This document shows, piece after piece, positions 10,374 through 21,299 of a stretch of 64,000 nucleotides of DNA. A program made the translations under genes and the position numbers. Under the pieces are notes generated by a model. It saw nothing but the letters and a program-made list of their open reading frames with translations, had not been told where the DNA came from and ran no database searches. Source of the stretch: Suillus spraguei (taxonomy: Eukaryota; Basidiomycota; Agaricomycetes; Boletales; Suillaceae); contig JABCPU010000259.1 of NCBI GenBank assembly GCA_016800925.1, forward strand, positions 31,696 through 95,695. The letters run 5' to 3'. Positions within the stretch are counted from its first letter, which is position 1. Every line of letters begins with the position of its first letter.

Positions 10374-11780
10374 GACCTAATGCACGATCCAAATTCACCG
10401 ATATCGGACTTTTACCCTCTTGAATTTGAGCAAGACTTCAATGGAAAGAAGCAAGACTGGGAAGCAATCATTAAGATTCCCTTTATTGATGAGCAGCGGC
10501 TGTTACAAGCAATGAAATGTGGGTAGTAAATTCTGCCTTTTGGTTGTAGTTCGTCATTGTCCCATGTGTGCAGCTCGAGAACATAGGTTGACCCCAGAGG
10601 AATGCCGCCGCAATGGGTTTGGAACCAGTACCAAATTCATCTTCAGTCCTGGAGAGTCCACAGTCTATCCTTCATTGTTACCAGATTTCTTCCTTCCTAT
10701 ATATTGTTGCACATGTAAGATGGAATTCTTCGACCTTCCAACTCTTGATGGACTCCATCTCGTCCCTGGACTATGCCTCGGTGTATGCCTCGGTGTATGC
10801 CTCGGTGCAAAAGCCCTCGCTGGATTCCCTTTGTGGGTACATTACCCCACACAGCACAGCTAGGCTTTCACGGTGTCAATGTACACGGTCCCGAAAGCTG
10901 CAACAAGTCAATGGCAGTTCACTTACAAAATCCTCACAAAAACCGCAAGGTAGAGGATATCGCCCAAGAAATGGTTGGCAAACGCACTTTCATTGGTTGG
11001 CCTTTCTTGCAAGAAGGGCTGGTCATGGCTGTGTCCGATTCATTGTTCAAGTATGAGAAGTTGGTACTCGTGCCTGGTACTCTGGCAAAGGTTGTTTCCA
11101 ATGCATATTCCCATCAGAGCTTGAGCCATTGGAAGGGCAAAGCTGAGTGGATTGAGATACTATATTCGAAGAGATGTGGAGTGATCACTGATGACCTCGA
11201 TGTCCTGGTGCACGTCCGTCCGCTACAAGGTGTGTGCTGGTACTTTATGGATGTTCGCTCTTTACACATTCGTGCAGGTTTGAAACGCTTAGAATCAGGC
11301 GCATTGGTTAAAAACTACAAAGGACCCGAAAAAGAACTTGAACCAGCCATCCAGATGGTCATTTCAGAAGTCGCATCCGAAGATCCCAGGTTCTGGATGC
11401 TCCACCTCTGTCGGAGGAATTTCCTGATGGAACAAACATTTTCTTCCTTGGCAAACATGCGTATGGTGTGGCTGCCCAGGTGTCTTCAACTACTGACAGC
11501 GCTTTGTCTGTTGTTCTGGCAGTATGTCACAATGCCCTACCACAATTTATCTTTCTAAATGATCTCATAGTTCTTTGTTTCAGATAAAATGGAGAATAAC
11601 AAGTTCAAGATTATTGTTGATAGTCGTGTTTCACAGCACTACTTGCCATCGTTCAAAGCAGCTTCCACAATCGGAATGTCACCCAGAGCACTCTCCAAAA
11701 TCATGTCAAGCTTCATGGTTCCCTCTGATCATCAAAAGAACAATCTCGGACTCTCAGTGTCCTTGTAATGGACAATGCGA
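10374..11780 (+). pseudogene. XRN1: XRN1 5'-3' exoribonuclease, central fragment
   Basis: Translated segments match the part of cytoplasmic Xrn1 beyond the nuclease core. They are DPNSPISDFYPLEFEQDF, then REHRLTPEECRRNGFGTSTK, LPTLDGLHLVPGLC, ALAGFP followed after a frame shift by LPHTAQLGFHGVNVHGPES, MVGKRTFIGWPFLQEGLVMA, and IIVDSRVSQHYLPSF. Xrn1 degrades decapped mRNA. Frameshifts lie near 10830 (after a 12-bp triplication, ctcggtgtatgc) and near 11395, and the frame stops at about 11777. The fragment begins at an intron 3' end (accatag before 10374), and an intron at about 10528-10578 is retained, so it is a genomic copy rather than a retrocopy. The 5' part is absent and the repeat unit ends 36 bp upstream. 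Confidence 0.85.
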
Positions 11781-12495
11781 AAATAAGGTCACTGTCATGC
11801 TCTAGCAGGCTCTTGTGTTTTTTTAGAGGCAGGAATAATAGTTATAAATGGCATAATGTTACAGGGAATGTGAGCGTATATGTACAACGAGCTAAATTTC
11901 ACTAAGTCCAACATTTCCTAATTGAACGAAAATTTCACGCCACTGCCATCCTTTATGCAAAGAGCTGTAATATCCACGCAGTCAGAAAGCAGTCAATGAT
12001 CAGTGCGACACTTGAACTGACCAAAACAATTTGAAATTTGCAGGTGTTGCTTGCTCTGGGAGATCCACAAACCCAAAGAGGTTCTTCCGTTGTTGTGGAG
12101 TATCGGTCAAGTGGCAGTGGAAAGGCTTAGAGCACGTGCAAGTAATTTACGAGAGGACAGCGGGCCGACAGCTGTAAGGTCAAGTCGACATTGATAACGA
12201 CATTTTAGAATTGAGCATCCCTATGACATATGACATCCTTCACATGCTACATGCTATGCAACTCTCGTTATTCATACTGTCACTCATTCAATTTTCGTAC
12301 CCCTTTTTCTCTCCATTCTACTTTATCTTGTCAGTTGCAACGCCACTTCCTTGTGCCTCCGTTTTCACATAATCATTCGGCCTATCCATACCCGAGGACC
12401 CTTACCGTTTCGCAGTATAAGTAACTCATGTGCAGTCCCTGGGAGCAGCACCCAAGTGAATTCTATCCGATTCACTTTCCTCTTCAAACTCATCC
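11781..12495. other. No gene recognised
   Basis: About 700 bp of moderately AT-rich sequence with no convincing coding frame. A short Cys-containing frame near 12050-12130 is too weak to name. Confidence 0.4.
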
Positions 12496-12827
12496 ATGGC
12501 AGCCCCTATGGTAAGTCGTCCTTCGATATTGTTGCACAGCAATCAATCAAACAAAAATTAAATTTGACGCTAAAGCAGCCTTCTGAGCTTCTACACATAG
12601 CCGGTATCAATGAAGACATTACCAGACATCAGACGCTCCAAGCAGTTTATTTGGAACTTCGAAGGGAAAAAGAAGAAAATGCAGCACTGAAACAATTGAT
12701 GTGGCAGCTCATAACGGAGCATAATAAGTTAGTTGCAGCCCTTGCTGGACTGGCTCAGTCTTGCCGTCCTGTATGTTTTATTTTTTCTACTTCAAGTTAC
12801 ATATCGTTCATTAAATGCCAACATTAG
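12496..12827 (+). CDS. Short coiled-coil coding exon, unknown product
   Basis: An open frame encodes a segment containing LLHIAGINEDITRHQTLQAV, then YLELRREKEENAALKQLMWQ, which is a clear coiled coil with Leu heptads. An ATG at 12496 is followed by GTAAGT at 12511, so ATGGCAGCCCCTATG may be a tiny first exon. A donor-like gtatgt near 12772 suggests that coding ends there and that the last residues of the frame are intronic. The family is not recognised, and it could be a remnant. Confidence 0.3.
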
Positions 12828-12984
12828 TGGGTCTAGTAGTGCTTCGTTTCCTGCCCAACGGAACCAACCGGCAGTCAGTCTTTGTGTAAGTAGTGTAGGA
12901 GAAAAAATATGTGCACATACCATTGTACCAAATGTAATGAGACCAACTAATGCATATGGTACAAGGGCATCACGGAGTGCTTTG

Positions 12985-14206
12985 AGGGGGGCGTCACAAG
13001 GAGAACTCATCATAGTAACTTTGTGCGATCGAATACGACGTGATGACGAGAGTAGTGCCTGTATCAACGATGGCAGATGCGGCTTGCGACTTGATGACCA
13101 CTTGTCCCAACCTCGAGATGCTATCCACCTCTACCTGCCAATAGCCTCTCCGTCACAGGAACATAAGTGAGTGTGTCAGAGTGGTAAAGATACGTATTTG
13201 TTCCTCCGATGACCATTTCGCTATCTCCTGGAGTAGTAGATAGCTTGAACCCAAAGACGCTTTGCGGTAGTTCGCTACTGTCATTCAGTGTTTGGAAAAG
13301 TGGAGTTCCTTCAAACTCTGATATTTCGGGGAATGCCAGACCGGAGAGACTGTCAGGAGGAAAAGATCTGTTCTTACTGAACTCTGGCGAATATAACCAT
13401 GCTGCACCGACAGTCTGATCCTGAGCCTTGTAAACCATATGAGTAAAGTGAACGTGAACGCCTGGGACAACTAACTTCGTAACCCCCAACAAAAACATCG
13501 TCGACGTACTCCTCGCCCGCTGTTTCCCCAGCGCCGTACATGAGTATGAACGGCTGGCCAGAATCTTGGGCAGAAGAAGATGCAGTAGGGTCGTATCATG
13601 TATGCCCATCACAAGTGACTTCGCATTGCGTAGATGGAAGGACTACGTGAATATTACTATCAGCGCAGGAATAAAGGAATATACTTCTGGTGCTCACACA
13701 GGTCTGAGCTGCCAGTGTCGAACACCACTTCAGAATATCGGGGTTAGACCTATCACAGCGTAGAATCGATCAAACCAACCTGTAAACGTTTTAGGGGGCG
13801 TGCCCACGCCGATCTCGCCGTACCAGAGGTCTGCGTCGTAGTTTACAAGGGCAAGGGGCACGTTTCCATTCCGTTTTGCGACCGAGCGAATGTGGAAGCG
13901 ACTACTCAGGGGATGGGGAGACCCAGTATTCCGTTGGTAAGCCACCATGGTGGCACTGTACTTACTAGTTCACGTCAGGTTGATGAATGTGATGTAAGAA
14001 AGAATCTCAGATATACGATGTACAAAATCAACTGTTGCCACACAGTCATCGGATCAAACACTTTGGAGCTGTTGGCGGCGTTTGATCTGGAGTTGAGGGA
14101 ATACGTTGTGTGCGACGCATGTTAGAAGGAACATTTGGCGGAGGATTCGGAGTAGGTGACCGACAACTGCCGCAACAAGAAGTGCACAGATTGTAGTAAA
14201 CTTCAT
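12985..14206 (-). pseudogene. Secreted aspartic protease (pepsin family A1), broken
   Basis: A minus-strand ATG at 14206 begins a signal peptide (MKFTTICALLVAAVVG). Downstream are PLALVNYDADLWYGEIGVGT, the first active-site motif VVFDTGSSDL (about 13707-13725), a flap-like segment in another frame (FILMYGAGETAGEEYVDDVF), LSGLAFPEISEFEGTPLFQT, VFGFKLSTTPGDSEMVIGGT, and the second active-site motif AIVDTGTTLV (about 13050-13075). Both catalytic Asp residues are present, but the frames change several times, stops occur after the first motif, and the C-terminal hundred residues are missing. Family A1 enzymes are secreted or vacuolar endopeptidases. Some breaks may be unresolved introns. Confidence 0.75.
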
Positions 14207-14572
14207 CTTGTAGGTGTGTCACTTTGGTGGTGTAAAGTAAGAAGGGTGGCAACGACCATGTATGTCGAGAAAGCCACCAGTATTGTCATCGCGTCTAAGC
14301 ATGAATGCAAGCTTTCAGTTTGGACTGACGGGCGGCCCCCACGGTAGTGACTTGAGCTCTGCCTGTCACCTGATCTCGTTCGATTGGGCCTTTACTGACC
14401 TTATGACTTAAGCTTATCTTTCGGAGCCATCTCTGGTCACTCACTCCCTCGGCCTTGGTCGTTGACAATGAGCGATGCAAGCGTCGGCGGTAAGAGTGCT
14501 GAAAGTAGGTATCATTCTGTCCCAATCTATTTACAAACATAGTGTACATTCGCTTCTTGTTGAGTGGTATGA
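14207..14572. other. Intergenic, no gene recognised
   Basis: Sequence between the protease pseudogene start and the 3' end of the Crinkler gene. No coding frame is supported. Confidence 0.4.
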
Positions 14573-16852
14573 CTACTCGGCCCTCATTTGAATGATGAAA
14601 TCGAGCATCTCATCATCATGAGCCGCCTTAACGGGTAGTCCATCTCTCACATCACTTGGTCTCCTTATCTGGGTGTAATTCACGTATGGTGGATATAGCA
14701 CGACGTTTGCTGCCCCTGCCCAGTCGAAATCGATGATCATGAACTTTGTCCTATCGTCCTTCTTCACCAAGATGTTGGTATCGCGTATATCGCCATGGAC
14801 AAAGTTTTCAGCATGGAGTTTTTTCAACTGCTCCCGGATAGGCTCGAACGCCGATCGGGGGAGGTGCTCGGTGTTGGGCAAGTCGGCCAATACATCGTAG
14901 CCGACAAGCTTATCCATGACCACCATGTACCAACCTCCAGGAAGCTTTTCAAATCCTCGTAATCTGGGGGCAAGTCCTGACGATGCACAACGCAAATGAA
15001 CCTCCTGACAATAATGCCGGACAAACTTGATGCAGATCGCATCTTCGGCAGGTCTGTCAGTGAGGGTCCCAAAGAATACGAGTCTCTTCGACGCTCCTTC
15101 ATCTTCATCGAGCTGTCCAGTATATTTGAAACATGTTTTGCCGCCGTCGTCGAGAGATGTGAAGCTTGTCTGATACGGGAACAGTATAGGGTGAGATAGC
15201 GTGTTAGTAAGTTCAGATTCAGGAGGGAGCGTTTCGTGATATCCCTTGAGCGATCTGATAGCTTGGCAGAATGCGGCCATGTGACGTGCGGCGGCGATCT
15301 GATTATAGGTATCGGTGGAATGATAATTGAATACAAGAGGGCTCGAAAGGATCTGTGCAGCAGGGCGCGAAGTCCAAACAGCACCGGCAAAGACAATGTA
15401 TGGTCCTGGAAAAAAGAGTAGTTCATATGTCATATTCCAAGCCTGAGGGAATCTCGGCACTGACCAAAAACTATGAAGAGGAAACACGGCAGAGAAAACC
15501 CCGACATCTGAGGCGCCAACGTTCTCGTTGACTCGATGTAATACGCGACAGCCTGCATATATGGTTCCGAAATGGAGGATCCTACCTCGTTCTTGAACTC
15601 GGCAATCACAAAAGGATGTTGATTGTTACGGACGGCGACAGACATAAGTGCATCCGTCGTGTATGCAGTTCCTGGCACCTTGCGGTAGAGTTGAAAGTCA
15701 AGGTGGAACCTTGCGAGCACATTTTTAATCGCTTGTACTCGCATCTCTTCAGATTGATACAGGGCTGACATGGCATTCGCCAGTTCATTGACGAGGTTGT
15801 TATCTTCTTCTGTTATCGTGTGAGTCTGGCAGTCATCGATGAATTGGCCGAAGACTGGATGTAGTAGAGTGGCAGGAATCGTTTCCTCGAGATCGCGAGG
15901 ACGACCACAGGTTATCTGTAGCTTTTTGTCATTCTGTCGTTCACGGAACGAGGAAGGATATGAACTATTAGAGGGCGATTGTGATCTTTTTGATTTCGAC
16001 TGTAAATTCTTTTTTTTAAATGTTCGTCGAGATTTGCGAGGAAGGTATCTCGTGCCACTTTAATTGGGTCCTCTCCTTCGATGACGTAGTTAACCCGCCG
16101 AGGAGGATTCGTTGACCCTGCGAGCCGGAAAATCAGTATAGTCCAATGAGACCATACAGTCACTCACTATTATCAGAGGAAACTTGGACGATAACCCGGA
16201 GAGGCTCGAGAACTGGTATGCTCAGGAAATAATCGAATAGTGGTATGACTTGGGCCACGTCGAGCAAGTGACCCGCATCGAGGGTATCAAGGCTCTCCCG
16301 AAGTTCATCTTGGGATTCGGATATTCTGTATAAGCATATGCGGTTGTGGTCTATGTTGTTAAGTTGTGATGCTTTCTCCTGCATCCGATCTTTAAGCATT
16401 CCCATTGGTGCATCCGGGCTGATCGAAATGTCGAAGCGGTCATAGACAGTGCTACCTCGTAACCACCAATGAATTACCAGGAGTGGGGTATCTGGAGAAC
16501 AGGAATCAATTGCAAAGACAAGCTTAGGTCACCACCATTACATACCTATAATGATATGGATGCGCTCTTCGGGCGGTGCTGCTGCGAACAGGCTTGATAA
16601 CTTACGCAATGGTGGCAATGGTTTCCCAAGCTCAGATAGGAGAACACTGCGAAGATTCTCATCATAGGGTTCGGCCACAGGATCTCTGGGCTTGTAGAGT
16701 CGAAGATCTGAAGCAGGCACATCAATAACCCGAGCTTCCTTCAACAACGTTTTCAGGGTATCGACAGTTTGAAAGCGTGAAATTGTGACACCGAATACTC
16801 GGTCGATGTCGGTACCTCGTACCCAACAGTTCAGCGTGAAAACGTCAGACAT
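14573..16852 (-). CDS. Crinkler (CRN)-type protein with two header domains and a kinase-like C-terminus
   Basis: Exon 1 (16852-16546) encodes MSDVFTLNCWVRGTDIDRVF through LRKLSSLFAAAPPEERIHII, a Crinkler ubiquitin-like header. A 54-bp intron follows. Exon 2 (16491-16168) encodes a second header-like module (WWLRGSTVYDRFDISISPDA to VLEPLRVIVQVS). After a 50-bp intron, exon 3 (16117-15465) has one frame shift at a run of eight A (16010-16017), then FKNEVGSSISEPYMQAVAYY and SLPCFLFIVFG. A 59-bp intron precedes exon 4 (15405-14573) with GPYIVFAGAVW, the catalytic-loop motif HGDIRDTNIL (14771-14800) and DFDWAG in place of DFG. Crinklers of this build are intracellular or translocated kinase-like proteins. 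The shift may be a sequencing indel, a missed splice or a true lesion. Stop TAG is at 14573-14575. Confidence 0.75.
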
Positions 16853-17107
16853 GGTGATTGAAAGTCGAGACCGTTTATCGAGGACGCCACAATTTATAAC
16901 GATTTGGTCCCATTGTGTACATGTAAGCAACCCTGTGGTCAGAGCTGACCTAAACTGGAGAGCGTGGGTCATACCCAGATGGCACACAGCAGCACGCCAT
17001 GAATCAGACGTCCACAGATTTTAGGACCCTGCGCGGATGGGACTTCCGCGTGAAGAACTAGTTGATAGAGGACCATAGCTAACAACTCAGGTTAACAACT
17101 CAGATAG

Positions 17108-18740
17108 ATAGGTTGTGAGTATATCGATCCTCCTCCAAGCTCGAGCCACGCTGATCCAAGTCATTGCCAACTATTCACAGTTTGTGAGTATGTTGATCCT
17201 CCTTCAAGCCGGAGCCATGCTGATCGAAGTCCTTGCCCACCGTTGGCAGGATGTGAGCGTGTTGATCCTCCTCCGAGCTCGAGCTATGCCGATAGAAGTC
17301 CTTGGTCACTGTTCGCAGGGTGAGTGTGTTGATCCTCCTTCGAGCTCGAGCCGTGCTGATTGAAGTCGTTGCACACTGTTCGCAGGGTGTGAGTGTGTCA
17401 ATCTTCCTCTGAGCCCAAGTCATGCTGATCAAAGTCCTTTCCCACTGTCCGTAGCCTGTGAGTGTGTCGATCTTATTTCGAGCTCAGGCCATGCTGATCG
17501 AAGTACTTGTCCACTGTTCGCAGTGTGAGTGTGCTGATCCTCCTTTGAACCTGATACACGTTGATTGCCGTCCTCTCGCGTTGTTCGTAGTATGTGAGTG
17601 TGTCGATCCTGCTTGAGCTCGAGCCGTGCTGATACAATTCATTGCCTACCTATTGACAGTGGGTGAATATATCGATCCTCCTTCGAGCTCGAGCCATACT
17701 GATCCAAGTCGTTTCCCACTGTTTGCAGGATGTGAGTGTGTTGATCCCCCTTCGATCTCGTGCCATGCTGATCAAAGTCATTGCACACTGTTCGCAGGGT
17801 GTGAGTGTGTCGATCTTCCTTCGAGCTCGAGCCATATTGATAGAACTCCTTGTCCACTGTTCACAGGGTGCGAGTGTGTTGATCCTCCTTCAAGCTCCAG
17901 TCATGCTGATCGAAGTCCTTGCCCACTGTTTGCAGTTTGTGAGTGTGTCGATCCTCCTTCGAACTAGAGCCATCCTGATCGAAGTCCTTGCCCACTATTC
18001 GCAGGTTGTAAGTGCCCCAATTCTCCTTTGAGCTCTAGCCATGCTCATCGAGTCGTTGCCTATCTTTCGCAACGTGTGAGCGTGTCGATCTTCCTTCGAG
18101 CGCGAGCGATGCTGAAAGAACTCCTTGTCTACTGTTCCCAGGATGTGAGTGTGTCGATCCTCCGAGTCCGAGTCATGCTCATCGAGGTCCTTACCCATAT
18201 TTCACAGGATGTGGGTGCGTTGATGCTCCTTCGAGCTCAAGCCATGCTCCTCGACGTCCTTGCCCACTACTTATTCGCAGTTCGTGAGTGTGTCGATCCT
18301 CCTTCGAGCTCGGGCCATGTTCATCGAAGTCCTTGCACACTGTTTGCAGTATGTGAGTTTCGATCTTCCTCCGAGCTCGACCCATGCTGATCGAAGTCCT
18401 TGTCCACTATTCCCAGGGTGTAAGTGTGTCGATGTTCCTTCGAGCTTGAGCCATTCTGATAGAAGTCCTTGCCCACCATTCATAGTATGTCGATCCTCCT
18501 TCAAGCTCGAGCCATGCTGATTCAATTATGCGCAGGTTGTGAGTGTGTCAACCCTCCTTCCAGCTTGATCCATGCTAATCGAAGGCCTTGCCCACTGTTT
18601 GCAGGTTGTAAGTGTGTTGATTCTTCTTCAAGCTCGAGCCCGTACTGATCGAAGTTATCGCCCCCTGTTTGCAGGATGTGAGTGTCTCGATCCTCCTTCA
18701 AGCTCGAGCATTTCTGATATCCCTTCCTTCGCCTGTTCAG
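17108..18740 (+). repeat. 69-bp tandem array; each unit resembles a spliceosomal intron
   Basis: About 23-24 units read gtgagtgtgtcgatcctcct, then tcgagctcgagccatgctga, then tcgaagtccttgcccactgt, then tcgcag plus three bases. Each has a GTGAGT donor-like start, a CTGAT branch-like word about 25 nt before the end, and a CAG acceptor-like end. The last unit is diverged and ends ...cctgttcag directly before coding exon 18741-18974. Because 69 is divisible by three, both strands carry long periodic open frames that should not be called genes. The array recurs inverted at 62430-63941. Confidence 0.9.
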
Positions 18741-18974
18741 TACCTACACGGCTCTCAAGTTTCGGTAAAAAATAGTGTGATCAATGGAGACGTGCCAAGC
18801 ACATTTGAATCTTCTGCAATGCTCATGCGTCACATAGAACATCTCTTAAACGCGTCTCCCAAGGGTCTCTTTGCTCTCTCGCGATCAGGTAACAACCCTG
18901 ATGCGCCTCATGGTCTTGGCTTCATCGAGGCTGTAATGGCAGAGCTCGTCGACGAAGTTGAGACGCTGCGGTAG
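18741..18974 (+). CDS. Terminal coding exon of an unknown gene, downstream of the intron-like array
   Basis: After the acceptor ttcag, the exon encodes about 77 residues starting YLHGSQVSVKNSVINGDVPS, with MLMRHIEHLLNASPKGLFAL and GFIEAVMAELVDEVETLR at the end, stop TAG at 18972. The predicted structure is helical. The duplicated copy (62187-62420, minus) keeps the frame and differs by about ten substitutions, which supports coding. Upstream exons were not found between the Crinkler gene and the array. It converges with the gene on the minus strand at 19217. The family is not recognised. Confidence 0.5.
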   Translation, partial: YLHGSQVSVKNSVINGDVPSTFESSAMLMRHIEHLLNASPKGLFALSRSGNNPDAPHGLGFIEAVMAELVDEVETLR

Positions 18975-19216
18975 GCCAATGTAGAGATTGACGTGGCAAA
19001 CGAATCAGATAGGACGATGACACCGTTCGTCCAGTGACAGGGAACATCAGTCAGAACGAGCATACAGATGTTCACGCGGGAGTCACTTCCGCGCACCTAA
19101 CCTCATGAGCGCTAAGATGTCGACAACATCCTATGCAAGTTTTTATTTTCTAAAAATAAAAGGAACAAAGCTTGAAAGATGCCAATGAGTCAGAAACCGA
19201 GTGACTGCAGCGATAA

Positions 19217-20117
19217 TCAAGAACACAGCCAGCGACGAAACTTTATCTTCCTAATCTCCAAATTATCCTCCTTCTCTATGTCAAAATCATCATTGTAGAA
19301 GATAATGAGGGAGTTGATGGTTCCTAAAGTATACGTATCTGTATTGCGGTCAAAAAAGGGAGGGACGGTCCCTAATGCAGCAGGCTGGATCGTAGCTGGT
19401 GGGGGAAGGTGATTGATGTTTTCTGGCCTCGATACTTGCAACGCTAGTTCACGACCATGTCCACTACTCTACGACAATAATGAAGGGACACTTTAGGATA
19501 TGGGGACAGAGATAACAGCGGACTGACTCACAGTTTTTTGAAGGGGTTTGTAATAATTTCTTTCCTGTGGCACCTTAGCATTTTGACTCGCAAGTCTGAT
19601 ATTCATGACCATAGCCCGAGTCTCTTGTAACATCGCTTGATTCTCGTTTATGATCGCCTGAGTGGTATTTTGTGTTCTTTGTATCTCGTCCAACCTCGCC
19701 AGGACATCAACAGCTCCAACTGTTGCTGTCGCATCTACATGAAGATTAGTGAACTCTGGGTCTGGCGCCAAAACGAGGAGAGCTTTCACTCACGAATGGC
19801 GCGCAATACATGAGCTCGGTTTTTCGCAGCTTCAATATGCATGTGAGACACTGCCGGGATTATACCTGAATTGGATTGATACTCAAAACATTGATCGCGC
19901 ACTGAAACAACGCAAGCTAAAACTACTTGTACTTACGGCTGAGAGGCTCCAGTTCCTGCACAGTCTTCTCTGCATCGTAGGCCGCATTTATATCAAAGGG
20001 ATCTCCAATATCTTTACCTTCATTGATTCTATGAGAAGCTAAGGCGGAGATGTGGAGAAGGTCTGGGAACATATCTGCCAAAGAACGAACAGCTAATGGA
20101 TAGGTTATCGCAGCCAT
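19217..20117 (-). CDS. Conserved hypothetical protein, four exons, 230 aa
   Basis: Exons 20117-19937, 19850-19794, 19734-19532 and 19468-19217 are joined by canonical introns and give 230 aa with all phases consistent. The N-terminus is MAAITYPLAVRSLADMFPDL. Exon 2 encodes MHIEAAKNRAHVLRAI. The middle is a coiled coil (VDVLARLDEIQRTQNTTQAI, then ENQAMLQETRAMVMNIRLAS). The C-terminus contains PPATIQPAALGTVPPFFDRN and FYNDDFDIEKEDN. From memory this resembles a family of short Agaricomycete proteins with no assigned function; I cannot verify that. An in-frame ATG at 20147 is an alternative start. The last 38 coding bases fall inside the duplicated 17226-19254 block. Confidence 0.65.
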
Positions 20118-20439
20118 TCCAGATGATTGTGAGATGTAGCAGATCAAGTTGCCACAGTGGTTGCGAGGTCGATGCCAATGATTAGTTTAGCTATAGCCCA
20201 AGTGGTTGGGTAGTTGAGTCAATATGAATCAATTGCATCCGTGCCAGGGAACAGGTAAGCACGAGCACATGATTACGTGAAATAGTCTGGAACCCCTTGC
20301 CATGACCAATTTTCCCATGACAGCTTCGCAGGCTGGCTATATGTCATGGACATGAACGCACTGACAGTGGACTGGCCACAGGTGAGCCCTGGCACTCACG
20401 ATGATCCAGTGTGTTGATTGATCTCTTGTTGATGATCTG

Positions 20440-20935
20440 CCAGGCTCCAACGGATGCGTCGTTCCGGCTGGCTAAGTGAAGAAGCTGTTTTGAAAGCAGC
20501 ATCAGCCGTCCTGCGCCGCCAGACTCAGAGGCAGACAAGACGACGTTCACTGAAAACCAAGAGTCTAAAACGACGTACACAACAAATGCTACAACAAGGA
20601 ATGCTTCCACTAGCATTGCGAAGAGCGCATCGACAGGTATTCCCAAGAAGAAGGCTAAACCAAAGCTCACTGCGAAGGAGAAAAAGGAACGATTGGTGAG
20701 TACTGATGCATAGGATATTCTTTCTTGAATTTTGGTCGTCCTTGCAGCTTTCACTTGAGAAGATAGTAATGTCTCTTCCTCTCGAGTTTCGGGGCAGTGA
20801 TCCGGCACGTATATTTAATGCCAATGATACGCAACTGTCTGTTGAAGGATAGATATTCCAGGGTCTTCGACATAACATGGAATCTGTAATAGAATTCATG
20901 ATGGACGGTGATGAATGAGGTATCAAACGTGGGTG
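20440..20935 (+). pseudogene. Lys-rich coding remnant, unidentified
   Basis: One frame gives SEADKTTFTENQESKTTYTT, then STGIPKKKAKPKLTAKEKKE. After an intron-like gap (gtgagtactg to ccttgcag) comes LSLEKIVMSLPLEFRGSDP, and after an in-frame stop LRHNMESVIEFMMDGDE. The three blocks look like a once-continuous C-terminal region interrupted by a stop. It could come from a chromatin or kinetochore protein, but I do not recognise it securely. Confidence 0.4.
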
Positions 20936-21029
20936 ATCCTACTTCATTGCATTATACATTAGCTCACAAGTCTTTGCACGCAGTTATCGAGATCATCAGA
21001 CCTATATACAAGAACCTATATACAAGAAC

Positions 21030-21240
21030 CTTTAATTCTTTCGCAAGGAGCATGGGGGTCCGCTCCCAACGCTTGGCGCTCTCTTTTTATCTTTATTTTT
21101 ATTGGGGGCACTCATCTGGCGCTCCCTTTTGGTTGGCACTCTCTTTGGTCGGTGCTCTTTTTTTTGGCGCTCCCTTTGGTTGGCACTCTCTTTGTTGGCG
21201 CTCGGGTTCCTGTTCGACACCAATGTCAAGAAAATACATC
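21030..21240. repeat. Short degenerate repeats of a ggcgctc/ggcactctc word
   Basis: Words such as ggcgctccctttggttggca and ctctctttggtcggtgctc recur about six times with no regular period. No gene was seen. Confidence 0.5.
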
Positions 21241-21299
21241 TCCTACTCTTGATTAAGGTGCGTCATTCTTGTCTCGTGTGGTCGCTAGTCTTGCTACTT

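Noticed and set aside
12036..12130. Possible GRF-type zinc-finger remnant
   Set aside because: A few Cys and Arg residues in one frame only. The motif is incomplete and other frames are equally plausible.
17108..18740. Open frames of 60-120 residues with a 23-residue period
   Set aside because: Same reason: they are array translations, present on both strands.
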